DNA from: Hydractinia symbiolongicarpus
Taxonomy: Eukaryota > Cnidaria > Hydrozoa > Anthoathecata > Hydractiniidae
Assembly (NCBI RefSeq): GCF_029227915.1
Contig: NC_079878.1
Coordinates: 24,453,501-24,517,500, forward strand
DNA: 64,000 nt
Direction: 5' to 3'
The notes under the pieces were generated by a model. That model made no database searches and had not been told where the DNA came from. It saw only the letters and a list, made by a program, of their open reading frames with translations. How positions within the stretch are numbered: the first letter of the stretch is position 1; each line of letters begins with the position of its first letter. A program made the translations under genes and the position numbers. This document shows, in pieces, positions 23,982 to 37,699 of this stretch.

Positions 23982-24075
23982 ATGATTATAAGCAAGATGT
24001 ATTCTTATATCTTTTGCTTGTGGTATATTGCTTGTTTCGTTAACTTTGGTCTGTCTTTTCCTGCTAAAGTAAAAC
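23982..24075 (+). CDS. Candidate signal-peptide first exon for protease copy 2
   Basis: ATG at 23982 (or 23997) opens a hydrophobic leader (YIFCLWYIACFVNFGLS) typical of a signal peptide. After 94 bases the frame meets a consensus donor (AAAAC/GTAAGT) in phase 1, the phase needed by exon 2 of protease copy 2 at 32750, which has no paralogous leader exon. Joining would add CCA (Pro) at the junction and leave frame intact. The distance is about 8.7 kb, against 3.2 kb and 4.8 kb for intron 1 in copies 1 and 3. It could equally be the first exon of something else or chance. Confidence 0.35.
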
Positions 24076-24700
24076 GTAAGTTCTTAGTTGTGTTGAAATC
24101 TTTCAAGTATATAAAGACTGTGACTGCAATAAAAAGAAATACAATGAACTCATATGCAAAGAAGGTTAAATGACAAAGCCAGCATATCGACATTGAAAAC
24201 AAGACATGAAAACCGATCTTTTATGACATTCTATATTAAGAAATGTGTTGGATAAAAAAATGTCGTTATAATTTTTACCATTATCTCAATAGACACTTCC
24301 CAAATTTGTTTCTTTGATGTGCCATAGCTTTTAAATATATTTTACAGAAAATGGATAAAAGTTAAAATAAAGATAGTTAATTATGCTGCTTTTAATATCA
24401 GTTTAAAAGTGGGTTTATAGCAGAAATCAAAAATTAAAAAGCGTTTTTTTGCAACAATGCTACAAAAATACCATTGCGTCAAACTCAAGTGTGTTAGAAA
24501 TTAACAACGCAAGGTAAGATAAAAAATTATAATTTACTTAACAGATAAAAGAACCTGTAAAAACTAAGGAAAATGGAACCCTCATTTCTTATGTTTACTC
24601 ACGTGCTTTATTACCATGTTCTTTTCCAAGACATTAAATCGAATCACTTCCGAAATAAATAATTAACGAGGTTTTTTAACGTTGCAATTATTTCAAGCTA
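24076..24700. other. No gene seen
   Basis: AT-rich sequence; would be part of intron 1 of copy 2 if the exon at 23982 is used. Confidence 0.4.
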
Positions 24701-25689
24701 CAGTATTCTCTCCAATTGACGGACACTCTAAAAGGCGGACACCTCTGATTAGCGTACACTTGGGTCGTACACCGGCCGTTTTCTGGTCGAAGCCTCATAA
24801 CAAACTTTCTAATTAGCAGACACTCAATTAGCGGACTCTCTGATTAGGGGACAAATTTTTTTGCACGAAATAGCAACTATAGGCTTTTTCTCCTCTTCAA
24901 TTAGCGGACAGTCCAAGAAATTAGGGAACAGCATACTAAAATAATGAAAAATTGAATTATTTTAAAAGATTTATTTTAAACACTATGAAACTTTACAAGA
25001 AATGTCGGCTTTTACAGTCTCAATTTTCTTCGCAAACCAGCCAATAAACTTTTGTTGTCCATAATACTTATCTATAACTGGTATTTCCAGACCATATCCA
25101 CCTCCACGATTAACCCTCTTTTCACAAACCTCAGCTGTAATCGAAGTTTTCGGGACTTTCAAGAGCATGAAACATATTTTTAATATGTTTTGTGGCATGT
25201 GTCTAACAATGCTTTCGTTTTGTAAAGACTCAGTTTTTATTATTGTTATTGCATTTCCGTTCCGTCCACTTCGTTAGATGGCTCATGCCTGCAACGATTT
25301 CAATATAAAAGAAAGAACTTCTTTATCCTCACTTAAAGACAGACTTGAAATTATTCGAGTCAGGAACTTAAAACAACAATCTTTTAAATTTTTTTTTCTC
25401 CAAGTAAAATTTTTTTAAAAAACCTTTTCGTTCATTTAGTTGATATTATGATGTTGATATTTCTGGTTGTTTTTAAAAAAAGTTATATTACGTTCAATTT
25501 AGTTCTTTTCTTTTCCGTGTCTAAGTCCAGCACGGTAACCGCTATTTTAAGTTACACATTTCGTATACAAAATCGTATTTTCTTCAAATTTTGAGCTTAT
25601 ATTGCAAAACTTTCCAAAACGCGGACACCTCTTATTAGCAGACATTTTGTTTAAGCAGCAACGGTGTCCGCTAATTAGAGAGAATACTG
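24701..25689. mobile_element. 989-bp TIR element with TA target duplication
   Basis: Starts CAGTATTCTCTCCAATTG after TA (24699-24700) and ends TAATTAGAGAGAATACTG before TA (25690-25691). Near both ends the motif TTAGCGGACAC / GCGGACACCTCT recurs. TA duplication and CAGT termini fit the Tc1/mariner superfamily (pogo-like). A minus-strand frame at 24983-25198 is not recognised as transposase, so this is probably non-autonomous. Confidence 0.75.
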
Positions 25690-25866
25690 TATTCACAGCT
25701 TTAAGAGCGCCAAAGTAAACACATTTACACCTAAAGATTTCTACTTCATATTATTGCGTACATTTCAATACAGAAAGCAAACACGATGCACAATTCTCAG
25801 GAAAGAAAATAATCTGATTGGTTGACTAATTTTCCACCTGTTCTTGCAACACAGAAATCAAAAGTT

Positions 25867-26212
25867 AAAGGGGCTGCAAACCGGTTAAAATGCTCACATT
25901 CAGAATATCCCGTGCACATATTAAAAATCCGGCAAACGGGTTTTGCGCAATGAACAGACCAACGCACTTTGCTCGCTTGTTCAATATTTTTTTCGAAAAG
26001 CATATTACAAAGAAATATTTCAACGAGACTTATTCTAGATGAAAACATGATTAAGGCTGGAGAAGATAAAAATTCTAGATATATCTATTTGTTCTAGTCT
26101 GTAAATTACATACATGCCGGAAAAATAGCCATTTTTGTTTTTCGCCGCCATTAGCACAACTTTCGTGTAAGTCACTAAAGTCGAAAACCAACAGCCATTC
26201 CGTAGCCCCTTT
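25867..26212. mobile_element. Second AAAGGGGCTA-family TIR element
   Basis: Ends AAAGGGGCTGCAAA and GTAGCCCCTTT are inverted; the right part shares CGTGTAAGTCACTAAAG and ACCAACAGCC with the 1897-2067 copy. It is about twice as long as that copy, so the two are different deletion derivatives or one contains extra sequence. Confidence 0.65.
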
Positions 26213-26734
26213 AAACTCGACTTTTTTTTTCCAGGAACGGTGCGGAGAGAAAATTTTCCACTCACGTGATGTAAACATTTAAAGTACATGCATTTTCTTC
26301 CCGTCCGAAAAGTATTCACAACAAAGACGTTACAGCTGTGTAACAACTTTTGTTGTTTTGTTTAGCAATAACATTGACGTTAAAAACATATGGTCTGTCC
26401 CACTCCAGAAAAAAAAGTTTCTTCCAATTGAGCGCATTCAACTCTTAATTATTTTAACGTCACGCATAGTTCTAGTTCGAAAGTTTTTAGCCAATTGAAT
26501 CCTGAGACACAACCACATCGGGGAGTTTTGTTATTTTGAACGTGTTATACGCTTAAAATAAAAACTTATGAATATTAATTTATAAAGGAAACAAGTGACT
26601 TTCTTTTTCCAATCTTTAAAAACCAAGGAACATGTGATGATCTTTATTCCTATTTTCAATTAAAATTATGATATTTTTTAAATGATAACTGACAATTGAA
26701 ATCGCACGAAACATTTTCAATAACAAAGTATACA

Positions 26735-27110
26735 TTAAACGAGAGGCGAACTGCGCACAGCACGGCTACGGAATAAATGTTCATGATGACTGTGTCGATT
26801 TTAAAGACCAGACCGACTGGCTCTAGAATAAATCAATTTACATGTTTCAGCCATCAAAACGTTCTAAAAAAAGAGCAAGAATGTTTTGTATTAAAAATAT
26901 TTGTAGGGTTTTAAATGAGTGATTTTTTTTCATATAAAAACAGTACATTATATATAAAACAGTCTGTTAATAAAGAACAGTTTTGTTAACATCCTTGTGT
27001 GTGCAGAATTTTTTATAATTCATTATTTTTACGCATTTGCCAAACGGGTGGCTAAAGTAAAAAACAATGGAATATATTTCTCCTTATTGTGATGGTCACG
27101 GGTCAATACG
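26735..27110. repeat. Dispersed repeat, inverted relative to 12085-12460
   Basis: Reverse-complement match to the 12.1-kb copy through CGAACTGCGCACAGCACGGC and ATATATTTCTCCTTATTGTG. No coding content. Confidence 0.6.
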
Positions 27111-27820
27111 CATAAGATAACGCATCAAAAAAGTTAAAGATCAAAATAGCAAAAAATGTTGAACAACATGTGAAGAACATTTTTATTATTTTATTCTACT
27201 GAACGTACTAAACAAATTGATATTTACTTGTGAGTAAATTTACTATGAATGTACTATATAATATATGAGTAGATATTTACTTGTGAGTAAATATAAAGAA
27301 AGTAAAGATTCTTAAATAAAAATGAAGCCATATTGCGAGTTCGATTTGTTGTTGAAATGTTGTTGTTCAAATTTGGCGCCATCTTATCATAATAAACTTC
27401 ATCGTTCGAAGTTTGTAATATTTTGTGGAAAAAGGACTCAAAGCAGGAAAAAAATATTATTGTTTGGTCATGTAAAATGCTGTTATTATTATAGTACGTA
27501 AAATATTCTTGGTTATTTTAAGTGAAAGATATTATTTTTGATGCTTACTGGTAGGTACATCCAAAATCTACTTATTTTCATCCTGTACAGCTATGAAGAT
27601 TTTGTAAAAATGTTGTTAGGAAGACATACAGATTTAGTTATGAAATATAGTTATTTATTCCCTATTATAGTAGTTACCTTGTAGATTTTAGGATTTAGAA
27701 ATCTACATTTTTTTTTCTCTAGCTTATAATTTATTTTCTGGCTGCCACAAAATAGTTATTTGTTTTTCTCTCCTTTAAAAACTAAAATTTTCGGCGGAAA
27801 ATGTTTCAGCGGTAAAACTT
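27111..27820. other. No gene seen
   Basis: AT-rich; an internal direct repeat GATATTTACTTGTGAGTAAAT occurs twice near 27220-27290 with slight variation. Confidence 0.4.
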
Positions 27821-28240
27821 CAACGAAAAAACTTTCGGACATTATTTTTTTTCAGCGGAAAATATTTGTACAAAGTTTTTGAAGTCAAAAACTACGAGTC
27901 TTTTCAACAGCCAAGTATTAAAAGTAATGATTACGGGAAATGACACAAAAGAAGACTAAAAGCATTTATGGTGTACATATATTCAATCAAGATCTACAAA
28001 GCGGTCTTCAGGATTTAGCATTAAACTTTAAGGATAGAGCCTCAGTCATATGTGAAAATAACAAAAATAACGAGTTCAAAAACTGCATTTTTATTGATTT
28101 TCTGATCACACTATATATAATTTCTATGCACTGGTCTTTTTTTTTAAAAACTTAAAAATATTTTCGGACAAAAAACTTTAAGTAGAAATTTCGGACGGAC
28201 AAATTTTCAGACAAAAAAATATCCGAAAGTTTTTCGTTCC
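27821..28240. mobile_element. TIR element, AACGAAAAACTTTCGGA ends
   Basis: CAACGAAAAAACTTTCGGAC at the left is the inverse of TCCGAAAGTTTTTCGTTCC at the right. Further CGGAC/CGGCGG motifs repeat inside each arm. No transposase. Confidence 0.5.
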
Positions 28241-28460
28241 TAATGTATGTTGTTATGCTAATGTTTGTGCAAATCCTGGTAGGTAAAATTTATGAAAAAA
28301 CTCCTGAAAATACTAAATGTTAGTTGTTGCTGAGAAATATACAATTAATAATTGAGTTTTGGGCAAAGTGAAAAACGAACAGGAGTCCCTCGGCTTGAAG
28401 GTCTACGTCAATAGCCTAAAAGATTCTGAAATTTAAAGTATAGACCTTGAAAACAAAGAA

Positions 28461-28697
28461 TTATGGGATAATAAAATCACTTAGTATCCAAATTCTTAAT
28501 TGAATTTCCGCGCCCGAAGGCGTAGGAAATTCTTTAAAACCGTCGTTTTTTTCTTTTGGAGCATTTTTTGAGAAAAAATCGACCCTGGGATTACACGTTC
28601 CTCCGTCACAGATGTAAACTTTGTACCCAAGCTCCCTAACTACTGGGAACTCATCTAAATGACGTTTCAGGACAAAATTAGTATTTGTTTTCGACAA
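28461..28697 (-). CDS. Unassigned 78-codon ORF
   Basis: Opens at TTG or later and reads a fairly well-mixed protein with LGYKVYICDGGTCNP in the middle, ending soon after an in-frame AAG/TGA that could be a splice border. The base composition is less AT-rich than its surroundings, which hints at former coding. No family recognised and no partner exon found. Confidence 0.2.
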   Translation of the reverse strand: MSKTNTNFVLKRHLDEFPVVRELGYKVYICDGGTCNPRVDFFSKNAPKEKNDGFKEFPTPSGAEIQLRIWILSDFIIP

Positions 28698-29440
28698 AAT
28701 TTGGCACAGTTAACAAAAAAAGTATGCTGAACATAATGATGACATAATAATTTTGATTTTTCGCCACCTTAAATGTCATTTTAGGACAAAATTGGTCCAA
28801 AAATTAAAACTACTTCATTTTCAACAAAAATTGGCAAAGTTAACAAAAAAAGTATGCTGAACATAATGGTGACATCGAAATTTTGATTTTTGTAACCTAA
28901 ATGCCATTTTAGGCCAAAATTGATCCAAAAATTAAAACCACTTCATTTTTGGCTAAATCTGACACAGTTAACAAATAAAGTATGCTGAATATGATGGTGA
29001 CATAATAATTTTGATTTTTTGCCACCTTAAATGTCATTTTAGGACAAAATTGGTCCAAAAATTAAAACTACTTCATTTTCAACAAAAATTGGCAAAGTTA
29101 ACAAAAAAAGTATGCTGAACATAATGGTGACATCGAAATTTTGATTTTTGTCACCTAAATGCCATTTTAGGCCAAAATTGATCCAAAAATTAAAACCACT
29201 TCATTTTTGGCTAAATCTGGCACAGTTAACAAATAAAGTATGCTGAATATGATGGTGACATCAAAATTTTGGTTTTTTGCCACCTTAAATATCATTTTGG
29301 GCCAAGATTTAACCAAAAATTAAAACTGCTTTATTTTCGACAAAGTTTGGCACAGTTAATAAAAAAAGTATGCTGAAAATGATGGTCACAGCAAAATTTT
29401 GATTTTTTGTCAACTAAATGCCGTTTAAGACCATAAACGT
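28655..29440. repeat. Tandem array with alternating 130/128-bp units
   Basis: AGTATGCTGA occurs at 28721, 28851, 28979, 29109, 29237 and 29367, so spacings run 130, 128, 130, 128, 130. Alternate units share diagnostic differences (for example TTCAACAAAAATTGGC versus TTTGGCTAAATCTG), so the array grew as about 258-bp dimers. Units carry GTGACAT and CATTTTAGG motifs and no ORF. Confidence 0.9.
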
Positions 29441-30342
29441 TTCAATCGTAAGACTTTCAACCATGAATGATAGGTTGTATTTTTTTTTAGCAATTTATTT
29501 TAAAATGTGAGTTTATTATGACACGTTTCGTTTTGTTTGCGTTTGTTGTAAGATATAATGTCACTTGTGTGCTTTATCTTCAGAGGTTCATGCACCAAAC
29601 CTCCTCGAATGTTTGGCACAATAACACAACGAATTAGCAGGTTTTCATCAAATATTTTGGTAGCGAATGGAAATTCTTAGAGCCCCCAGGGCTTCTTGTT
29701 GTTATTGTAACTAACCTGTACTGTTAAAGTACAACTAAAAAAATAAAAAAATATTTTTAAAACTGATCAGCGATTCAAATATAATAACTTCTAGAAAAGC
29801 TCAATTTGAATGAATGAAGTAGTTTATTGTTAATTAATTCAGTAATAAATACATATCAGAATTTGAATATTTCAGTTTCTAGGCCTTCAAAATTTAATCT
29901 CTTGTTGAATATTTTTTAAAAGTGCCCGTGGTGCATGGTTTGATAACAGCAGGTCTGAAAAAGAAAGTATGTTTTAAAAATGAGAAACAAGAATCCAACT
30001 TTCAGGCAAATTCTTTGCTATGTCAGAGGGGTATTAGGGGTATTGGGGGTATTGGTGTGTTTTACGCCATTGCTGCAGAAGCTTCGCTACTAAAACAAGT
30101 TTCACGTACACTAATCCGCCAAGTTGTTCTCCTCAACAACGTCACACAAGGGAAAATATTAAGCCGTATCGTTTAGTTTTATTTAAGTCTTAGTAATACA
30201 TCTTCTATTAAAACATTTTGAATCATCGACAACCTTACTCTATTTTCATCTCAACAGTATTCTCATTTATGTACATCAAGACTTGTTTCCATTCGACTGC
30301 ACTGTCAGCCATAGCGTAAAAAACTTACGAGTTTTTTTGTTA
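29441..30342. other. No assigned gene
   Basis: An 84-codon plus-strand frame at 29922-30176 has no recognised motif. Otherwise AT-rich spacer. Confidence 0.4.
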
Positions 30343-32087
30343 TCCACGGGGAAACAAGGCAATATTTTCAGGCGATAGTAACAAATTTGTGTTAATTACT
30401 ATTATCTAAAATGTTAACTTCTGTCGCCACAGAAGCTTTTTGCTCCTCACAACACTTTTTTCGTAATTGCGACATTATTTTTGTTGCCAGAACTAAGATA
30501 CACAATCAAATCGATTTGAGTGTGTCTTGTTTCCGGCAACGAAAAAATGTTGTATGTAACAAAAAAGCGTTACCGGCAACAAAAAAGGTTACGCGTACGA
30601 ATATTCTTTGTCTCGCTACTTGCCGCAACAATTCTGACGCAACGCTTTCACGCGCCGCCAATCACATTGCAGCAATTTGCTAAATGTTTTTTTCCTGAAT
30701 GATTAAAAGTCAAAAAACAAAAATGGCGGAGGAAGGACAAGACATGTAAAATTTTATGGTATGCGCGACTTCTTCGTTGCATCCAACGTCTAACGCTTTT
30801 GCGTTCCATTTTCCTATTTTTTCTTGCCTTTTTTATATTTCACATCTACATCTTTAAGAAGAAGTGAAATAGCTGCCAATGATATTTGTCTTTCTTAATT
30901 ATATACAAGAACATACAAAAATGCACAATAAAAATACACGAAGCTTTTCGTAAGTAAAAATCTTAAATCGTGAGGTAAGTAACACTGCTATACAAAAGAA
31001 CCACTATATATATTATAAAGTTTTGCTGAATTCTCAAAGGATTGTAAATAATGAGAGGAGCAGAATAATAAATAAAAATACATTAACGTCGTAATAAGAA
31101 AAAATATTTTTACGTCACGTCGTTATAAAAAATTAATACTGTTTTATATTCAACTTGTTCGTTAAGAACAGACCTTACGACTTTATATAGAATGCCTACA
31201 AAATTTTCTCCTTAAACAGTTTTTTGGCGCGCACCCTAAAATTTTGGACTTTAAAGACATTTTGTTATGTGTATCGTGTTTGCGCATTCCGTACTGTCTC
31301 ACTGTTGTAGTTTACACCGCATGAACAGGGACCTTCGTAGGTAACGCAAGCTAAGTGTTTTATTTCATCTTTCAACGGAAAAAGAGACTGGATTTTTTTT
31401 AGTGTTCCAAAGCACAACAAAAATGAAATTCTCATTTGTCCAACGATTTAAGTTATTAATAGACTTTTTTACGTCTTCTTCATTTCGTTGGCAGTAAGGT
31501 AAGGTGAAATAATCTTTTTCTTTTAAGTTATTAAAAACTTTTCCTTATCTTTGTTGAAATCTCTTATCACACTTAATGTATTTATTCTTTTTGAAAATAA
31601 TCAGAAATTTTACAGGATCTGTGTATGTCTCTTAGAATCATGTTACGTTTGTAGCGTCTCGGTACAGCTGATGTCCAGTGTATAGGTAGTTTTTTCTTCT
31701 TTCTATGAACTTTCGTTTTGAAACCGTTTCCAATGTGAATGATTTCAGTGTCCAGAAAACGAGAAGGTCTATCTCCATTGTCAGCTTTATGTTTAAGTGA
31801 TGATTATTAAAAGACTCAAAGAGAGTATCGGATACATCTTCTTTACGCTTCGCACAAGTGTCGTCTACATAGCGTTTGTAGAGAGCTGGTTTTACTGGAT
31901 CAACCACTGGATTTGTCTTTCCATTTTTATGTTTTCAGAAATAGTTTTGCATTTCCCTCTTGCAAACTGTTGCCATGCTCATAAACAATGTTTTATTTAC
32001 ATAGATGTGGCAACACAATAAAATTTTCGGGCGAAAATTAGATATGTTACTATCGCTTAAAAAAATTGTCTCGTGTCCCCGTGGCTT
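30343..32087 (-). mobile_element. PIF/Harbinger-type non-autonomous element upstream of protease copy 2
   Basis: Left end TCCACGGGGAAACAAGGC and right end CTCGTGTCCCCGTGGC are inverted, with GGCGATAGTAACAAA-like subterminal sequence on both sides. It aligns with the element at 46922-48892, including AATGATTAAAAGTCAAAAA. A 1-kb Penelope-like insertion (30895-31910) splits it. It holds no intact transposase. Confidence 0.65.
30895..31910 (-). mobile_element. 5'-truncated Penelope-like retroelement insertion
   Basis: The insert is flanked by an 11-bp direct repeat ATTTGTCTTTC (30884-30894 and 31911-31921); the uninterrupted site is seen in the homologous element near 48693. On the minus strand it begins inside the reverse transcriptase: KRYVDDTCAKRKEDVSDTLF, then LNIKLTME. 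A frameshift moves the frame to KLPIHWTSAVPRRYKRNMIL and DIHRSCKISDYF. Further on, LFPLKDEIKHLACVTYEGPC and SCGVNYNSETVRNAQTRY match the zinc-finger-like linker and GIY-YIG endonuclease of Penelope-like elements. Domain order (RT then GIY-YIG), the 5' truncation and the target duplication all agree. Several frameshifts make it inactive. Confidence 0.85.
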
Positions 32088-32749
32088 TAATTTATTTTCT
32101 AAGTTGATTTCTTGTGTCACGTTAAATATGAATGGAGATTCTACTAAAAGCGCATTTCTGTAAATAAATATAGAATATAGGGAAATGAGGAATAAAACTT
32201 ACAATGTTACGAAATCTTTTCTACGCAAATTACTTTTGGGTCACTTTAAAGTAGCAACAAGTCGCACTCGAGCACTTTTGATGTTTATTTATCTTGATAA
32301 AAGGCTGTTCAGCAATCGGTTGCAGAACATTGATTTTGTGCCAAAAATGTGACATATAAATTTGTCAAAGAACATGTAATATCATATATGCTGTAATTTT
32401 ACCAGGGTTGTCAATTCTCCAGTGAATTACGATCACTTCTTTCTGGAAATGCTATTGACATGCTAGTATTAACTCAAGGACAGTGTATTATAGTATCAAA
32501 TTCTTTTCTACGTTTTTAGAACATAATATTAAACTAATTTTAGTCGAAAAATTGTTTTTGATGTATCCAGCTTGTCTTAAGGATAAAACATATTACGTAA
32601 GACCATCGACAAAACTTTCCCTCGCTCTACTTTTACCATTTACTTGCATAACTTACAAAACTCCTATTATGCACGAGGTGCCAATATGTTCATTATAAGG
32701 TAATGCCAATAAATATATATTACAACACTTCTAAACCTTTTTTTTATAG

Positions 32750-34879
<2,130 letters not shown>

Positions 34880-34904
34880 GAGCTGCACACTTGTAATAAA
34901 TTTA

Positions 34905-35280
34905 GACACTTTTCGGCAGTACTTCAGACGCAGTAATATAATTGTAATTTCCTGTCTGAGACTTATTGTGCAGTAACAACAATTAAGAACTTTCTCCGTT
35001 CTTACTATTAAAGGATTAGAGATAGTAGAAAATGTATTTCTTCGTATTATCATTTGTAGTTAAAATAAATTATCAAAAAATTGTACCATCATTCCGTTGA
35101 TTGCTAATTAACAGTCTTAATGAGTGAGTAGAGATTAGCTATAAGTAGCTATGTCTCTTTCATATGCTACTCCTTTTTTTGTTAAGTTATAGCTGTATAT
35201 CCTTTAAGCTGGGTTTATGTTGATTGATTAATCTTAACAGGTTGGATCCAGAATTTTTTTAAGTATAGGCTCAAATAAAA
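34905..35280. repeat. Downstream flank of copy 2, duplicated at 52810-53080
   Basis: CGGCAGTACTTCAGACGCAG, TAATTGTAATTTCCTGTCT, AGTAGAAAAT-TATTTCTTCGTAT and TTGATTAATCTTxACAGG occur in the same order downstream of copy 3. The duplicated unit therefore extends beyond the protease stop codon, and sequence at 51440-52800 in block C includes later insertions. Confidence 0.7.
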
Positions 35281-36629
35281 GAATAATTACTGAATGCACA
35301 ACGTCGCAATAAGGAGTTGCATATCGCAAATTGGGCGCATTCTAAAACAACTGATGGTTTTTAAGCCGTTGTGAGCTTCTCAGCCGTACCAGGGAAGCCT
35401 TGGAAATCAACGCTTCTAAAGACCAACTGTGGAACAAAACATACAAATAAATATAGAAGCGCTGCAGTCTAAAGATTTTTACCATTAGAAATTGACATAT
35501 ACATCCAGAGTTTTTGTTTAAGTTAAAGTCTTATATCTTTCGATAAACTTAAAAAAATAACTTCGGACTTGGTATGATATGTTGTGAGACCGCTTTAATC
35601 AAATAGAGGCAAAAATATTTTTCACTATATTTGTTTTTTTTTCGGAAACGCTGATATATTGTTTTTGAGATCATATTAATATAAATAAAAACACGTTTTG
35701 AAGATATAAAAAACAATTTTAATGATCAAAAAAAGTCAGAGAGTCTGTGTACTAGGTTTGGTGTCAAATGCTTTATCCAAAGCCAGAAAAATAGATAGTA
35801 TATTTTAAACATAAGCGCTGGAATATTTAAACGGAATTTATATTGGTAACATAGGCGTAACTGGCTGTCTTTCAAATTCCATGACACAAATGTTGTTATG
35901 TAAAATTGATAATTTAAATAATAACTTCTGAACATGGTCAGTGAACCATGTAGTCCAACATTTTTATTTAAAAGCTTCGCTAGATATTTAGGTGTTTAAA
36001 ACTTACTACTGCTGATGATAGAAAAAGAAAATGTAGTTAAAGAAATGAGGAGCAAGAAGGATAAAGGAGTTCTTGAAAGAATCCCCACATTTCCTACAGA
36101 GAAAGCTGTTTGACCACTTTTAATATCGTATTCATAGAAAAAATAACAAATATATAACAAGAAAAACAATAACAGCCATTTAGCCAATGGTTACACTTTC
36201 TAAGACTAATTTCACAAAAACTAAAAGTGCAATAACTCTAGTAAAAGAGTGATATTGACTTAAAATTAGTTATTACTATACACCAGCCTAATGGAATTAG
36301 CAAATGATATTTTATGTCCAGATAGCCATGCGTTTTAAGTTTCGGAATTTTGGCAATAAAAGGGTGGTTAATAAGATGTTACGTACTTGTTACGACTTTT
36401 TTACCAAACCGTAACACGTATGTATAAACCATTTTCCGAAGTTTTGAAGAATGGTGGTGCTTAAGTCCCATTACATTAAAAATGTCAGCTGCAGAAAATA
36501 ATAGTTGCTTGACTGGATATAATCTACAGCTAACTACCTATATTATTTTCTAGTTAGTTATAATAACTGAGCCATTTATCTGTTGTGTATTACCAGTCCT
36601 TTTGTCATAACATTAGAAATAATATCTAA
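35281..36629. other. No gene seen
   Basis: AT-rich intergenic sequence; small minus-strand frames (60-70 codons) have no recognised features. Confidence 0.4.
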
Positions 36630-36722
36630 GGTAAAAAATATGGACCGAGCATTCGAGGTCGATACACTGACTGAGGGTCAATTTCTCGAAGAAATAAAAT
36701 AGTTTATATTGTATTTATTAAC
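36630..36722. repeat. Partial relative of the protease-flanking MITE
   Basis: GACCGAGCATTCGAGGTCGA followed by AATAGTTTATATTGTATT and TATTAAC matches the centre and right arm of the elements at 22733-22885 and 51293-51435; the left arm is missing. A GACCGAGCTTTCGAGGTCGA core also occurs alone near 39380. Confidence 0.5.
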
Positions 36723-37699
36723 TGATATCTTTTTTGTTTGGGTTTGTAGAAACCAGGATTTTTTTAAAGTTTTACTTGTGAAAAAGTTGTAAAAACCAGG
36801 TTTTAATGAAGAAAGAAAACCTTTGAATTGAATTAATTTATTTCTTAAATTAATTGAATTACTCTAATTTTTTGCCATAAGTAAGAAAAATAAATTTAGT
36901 GATAAAAATGAATGCATTATTTTAATACGCCATTTTTAATAATAATTACCCCGTGACCTCAATCGCTGTTTTCGCTCAGGAGTTACAGAAAACAAATGGG
37001 ACAGTTTACTGATGACTTTTTTTTGACCGCTCGCACATAATACACCAATCAAAACGCTTGATTGTTTGAAAAACCAATCCAAGACTTTCGCGGCCTGGGC
37101 ATGCCGACGAAGAAACATGAGGACCGAAAAATGATGGACATTTTAGTTTTTAGAAGAAGGTCAGTTCAGTGCTGTTTGTAAGTCGTTTCACCTTTTTGTC
37201 CTCTATAAGCTTTTTATTTTCGTAATATTGGTTTTTTGTATGTTCTAAAATGTTAAGATAAATATATTGTCATGTAATCACGTACATATCTTAAACGCAC
37301 CAGTTTTAGAATTTTTGACTAGGAACGAAGATTGAGGCTAGCTAGCTCGCTAGAACCTTACTATTCTGTATGGTATAACAGCTTCTTATCCTACCCACCA
37401 TTTATTTTTGTGTTGAGACTGTAGCCATTTAGCTAGCTCCTATCTTTGGCTAGAAGTGAGAGTATAAAAATGCAGTTTGGCTACAACAATATTCTTAAAC
37501 AATAAGTGTTATGCTATAAATGCAGTTAGCTAGGTGCTACATCTTTTATTATTTTTTCCGGAAAACTTTTTGTGCAAATAAAATGACTGACAGATTATTT
37601 TAGCTGAACTGGTAATGAGCTGTTCCCTGTGTTTTCATTAAAACTGAAGTTGCAATGAAGTTTTTTTGGAAAGGGGTATCACGCCTATGCGCCTGTTCA
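36723..37699. other. No gene seen
   Basis: Shares GTTTGTAGAAACCAG with the downstream side of copy 3 (51455), then unassigned AT-rich sequence with GCTAGCTAG motifs. Confidence 0.4.
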
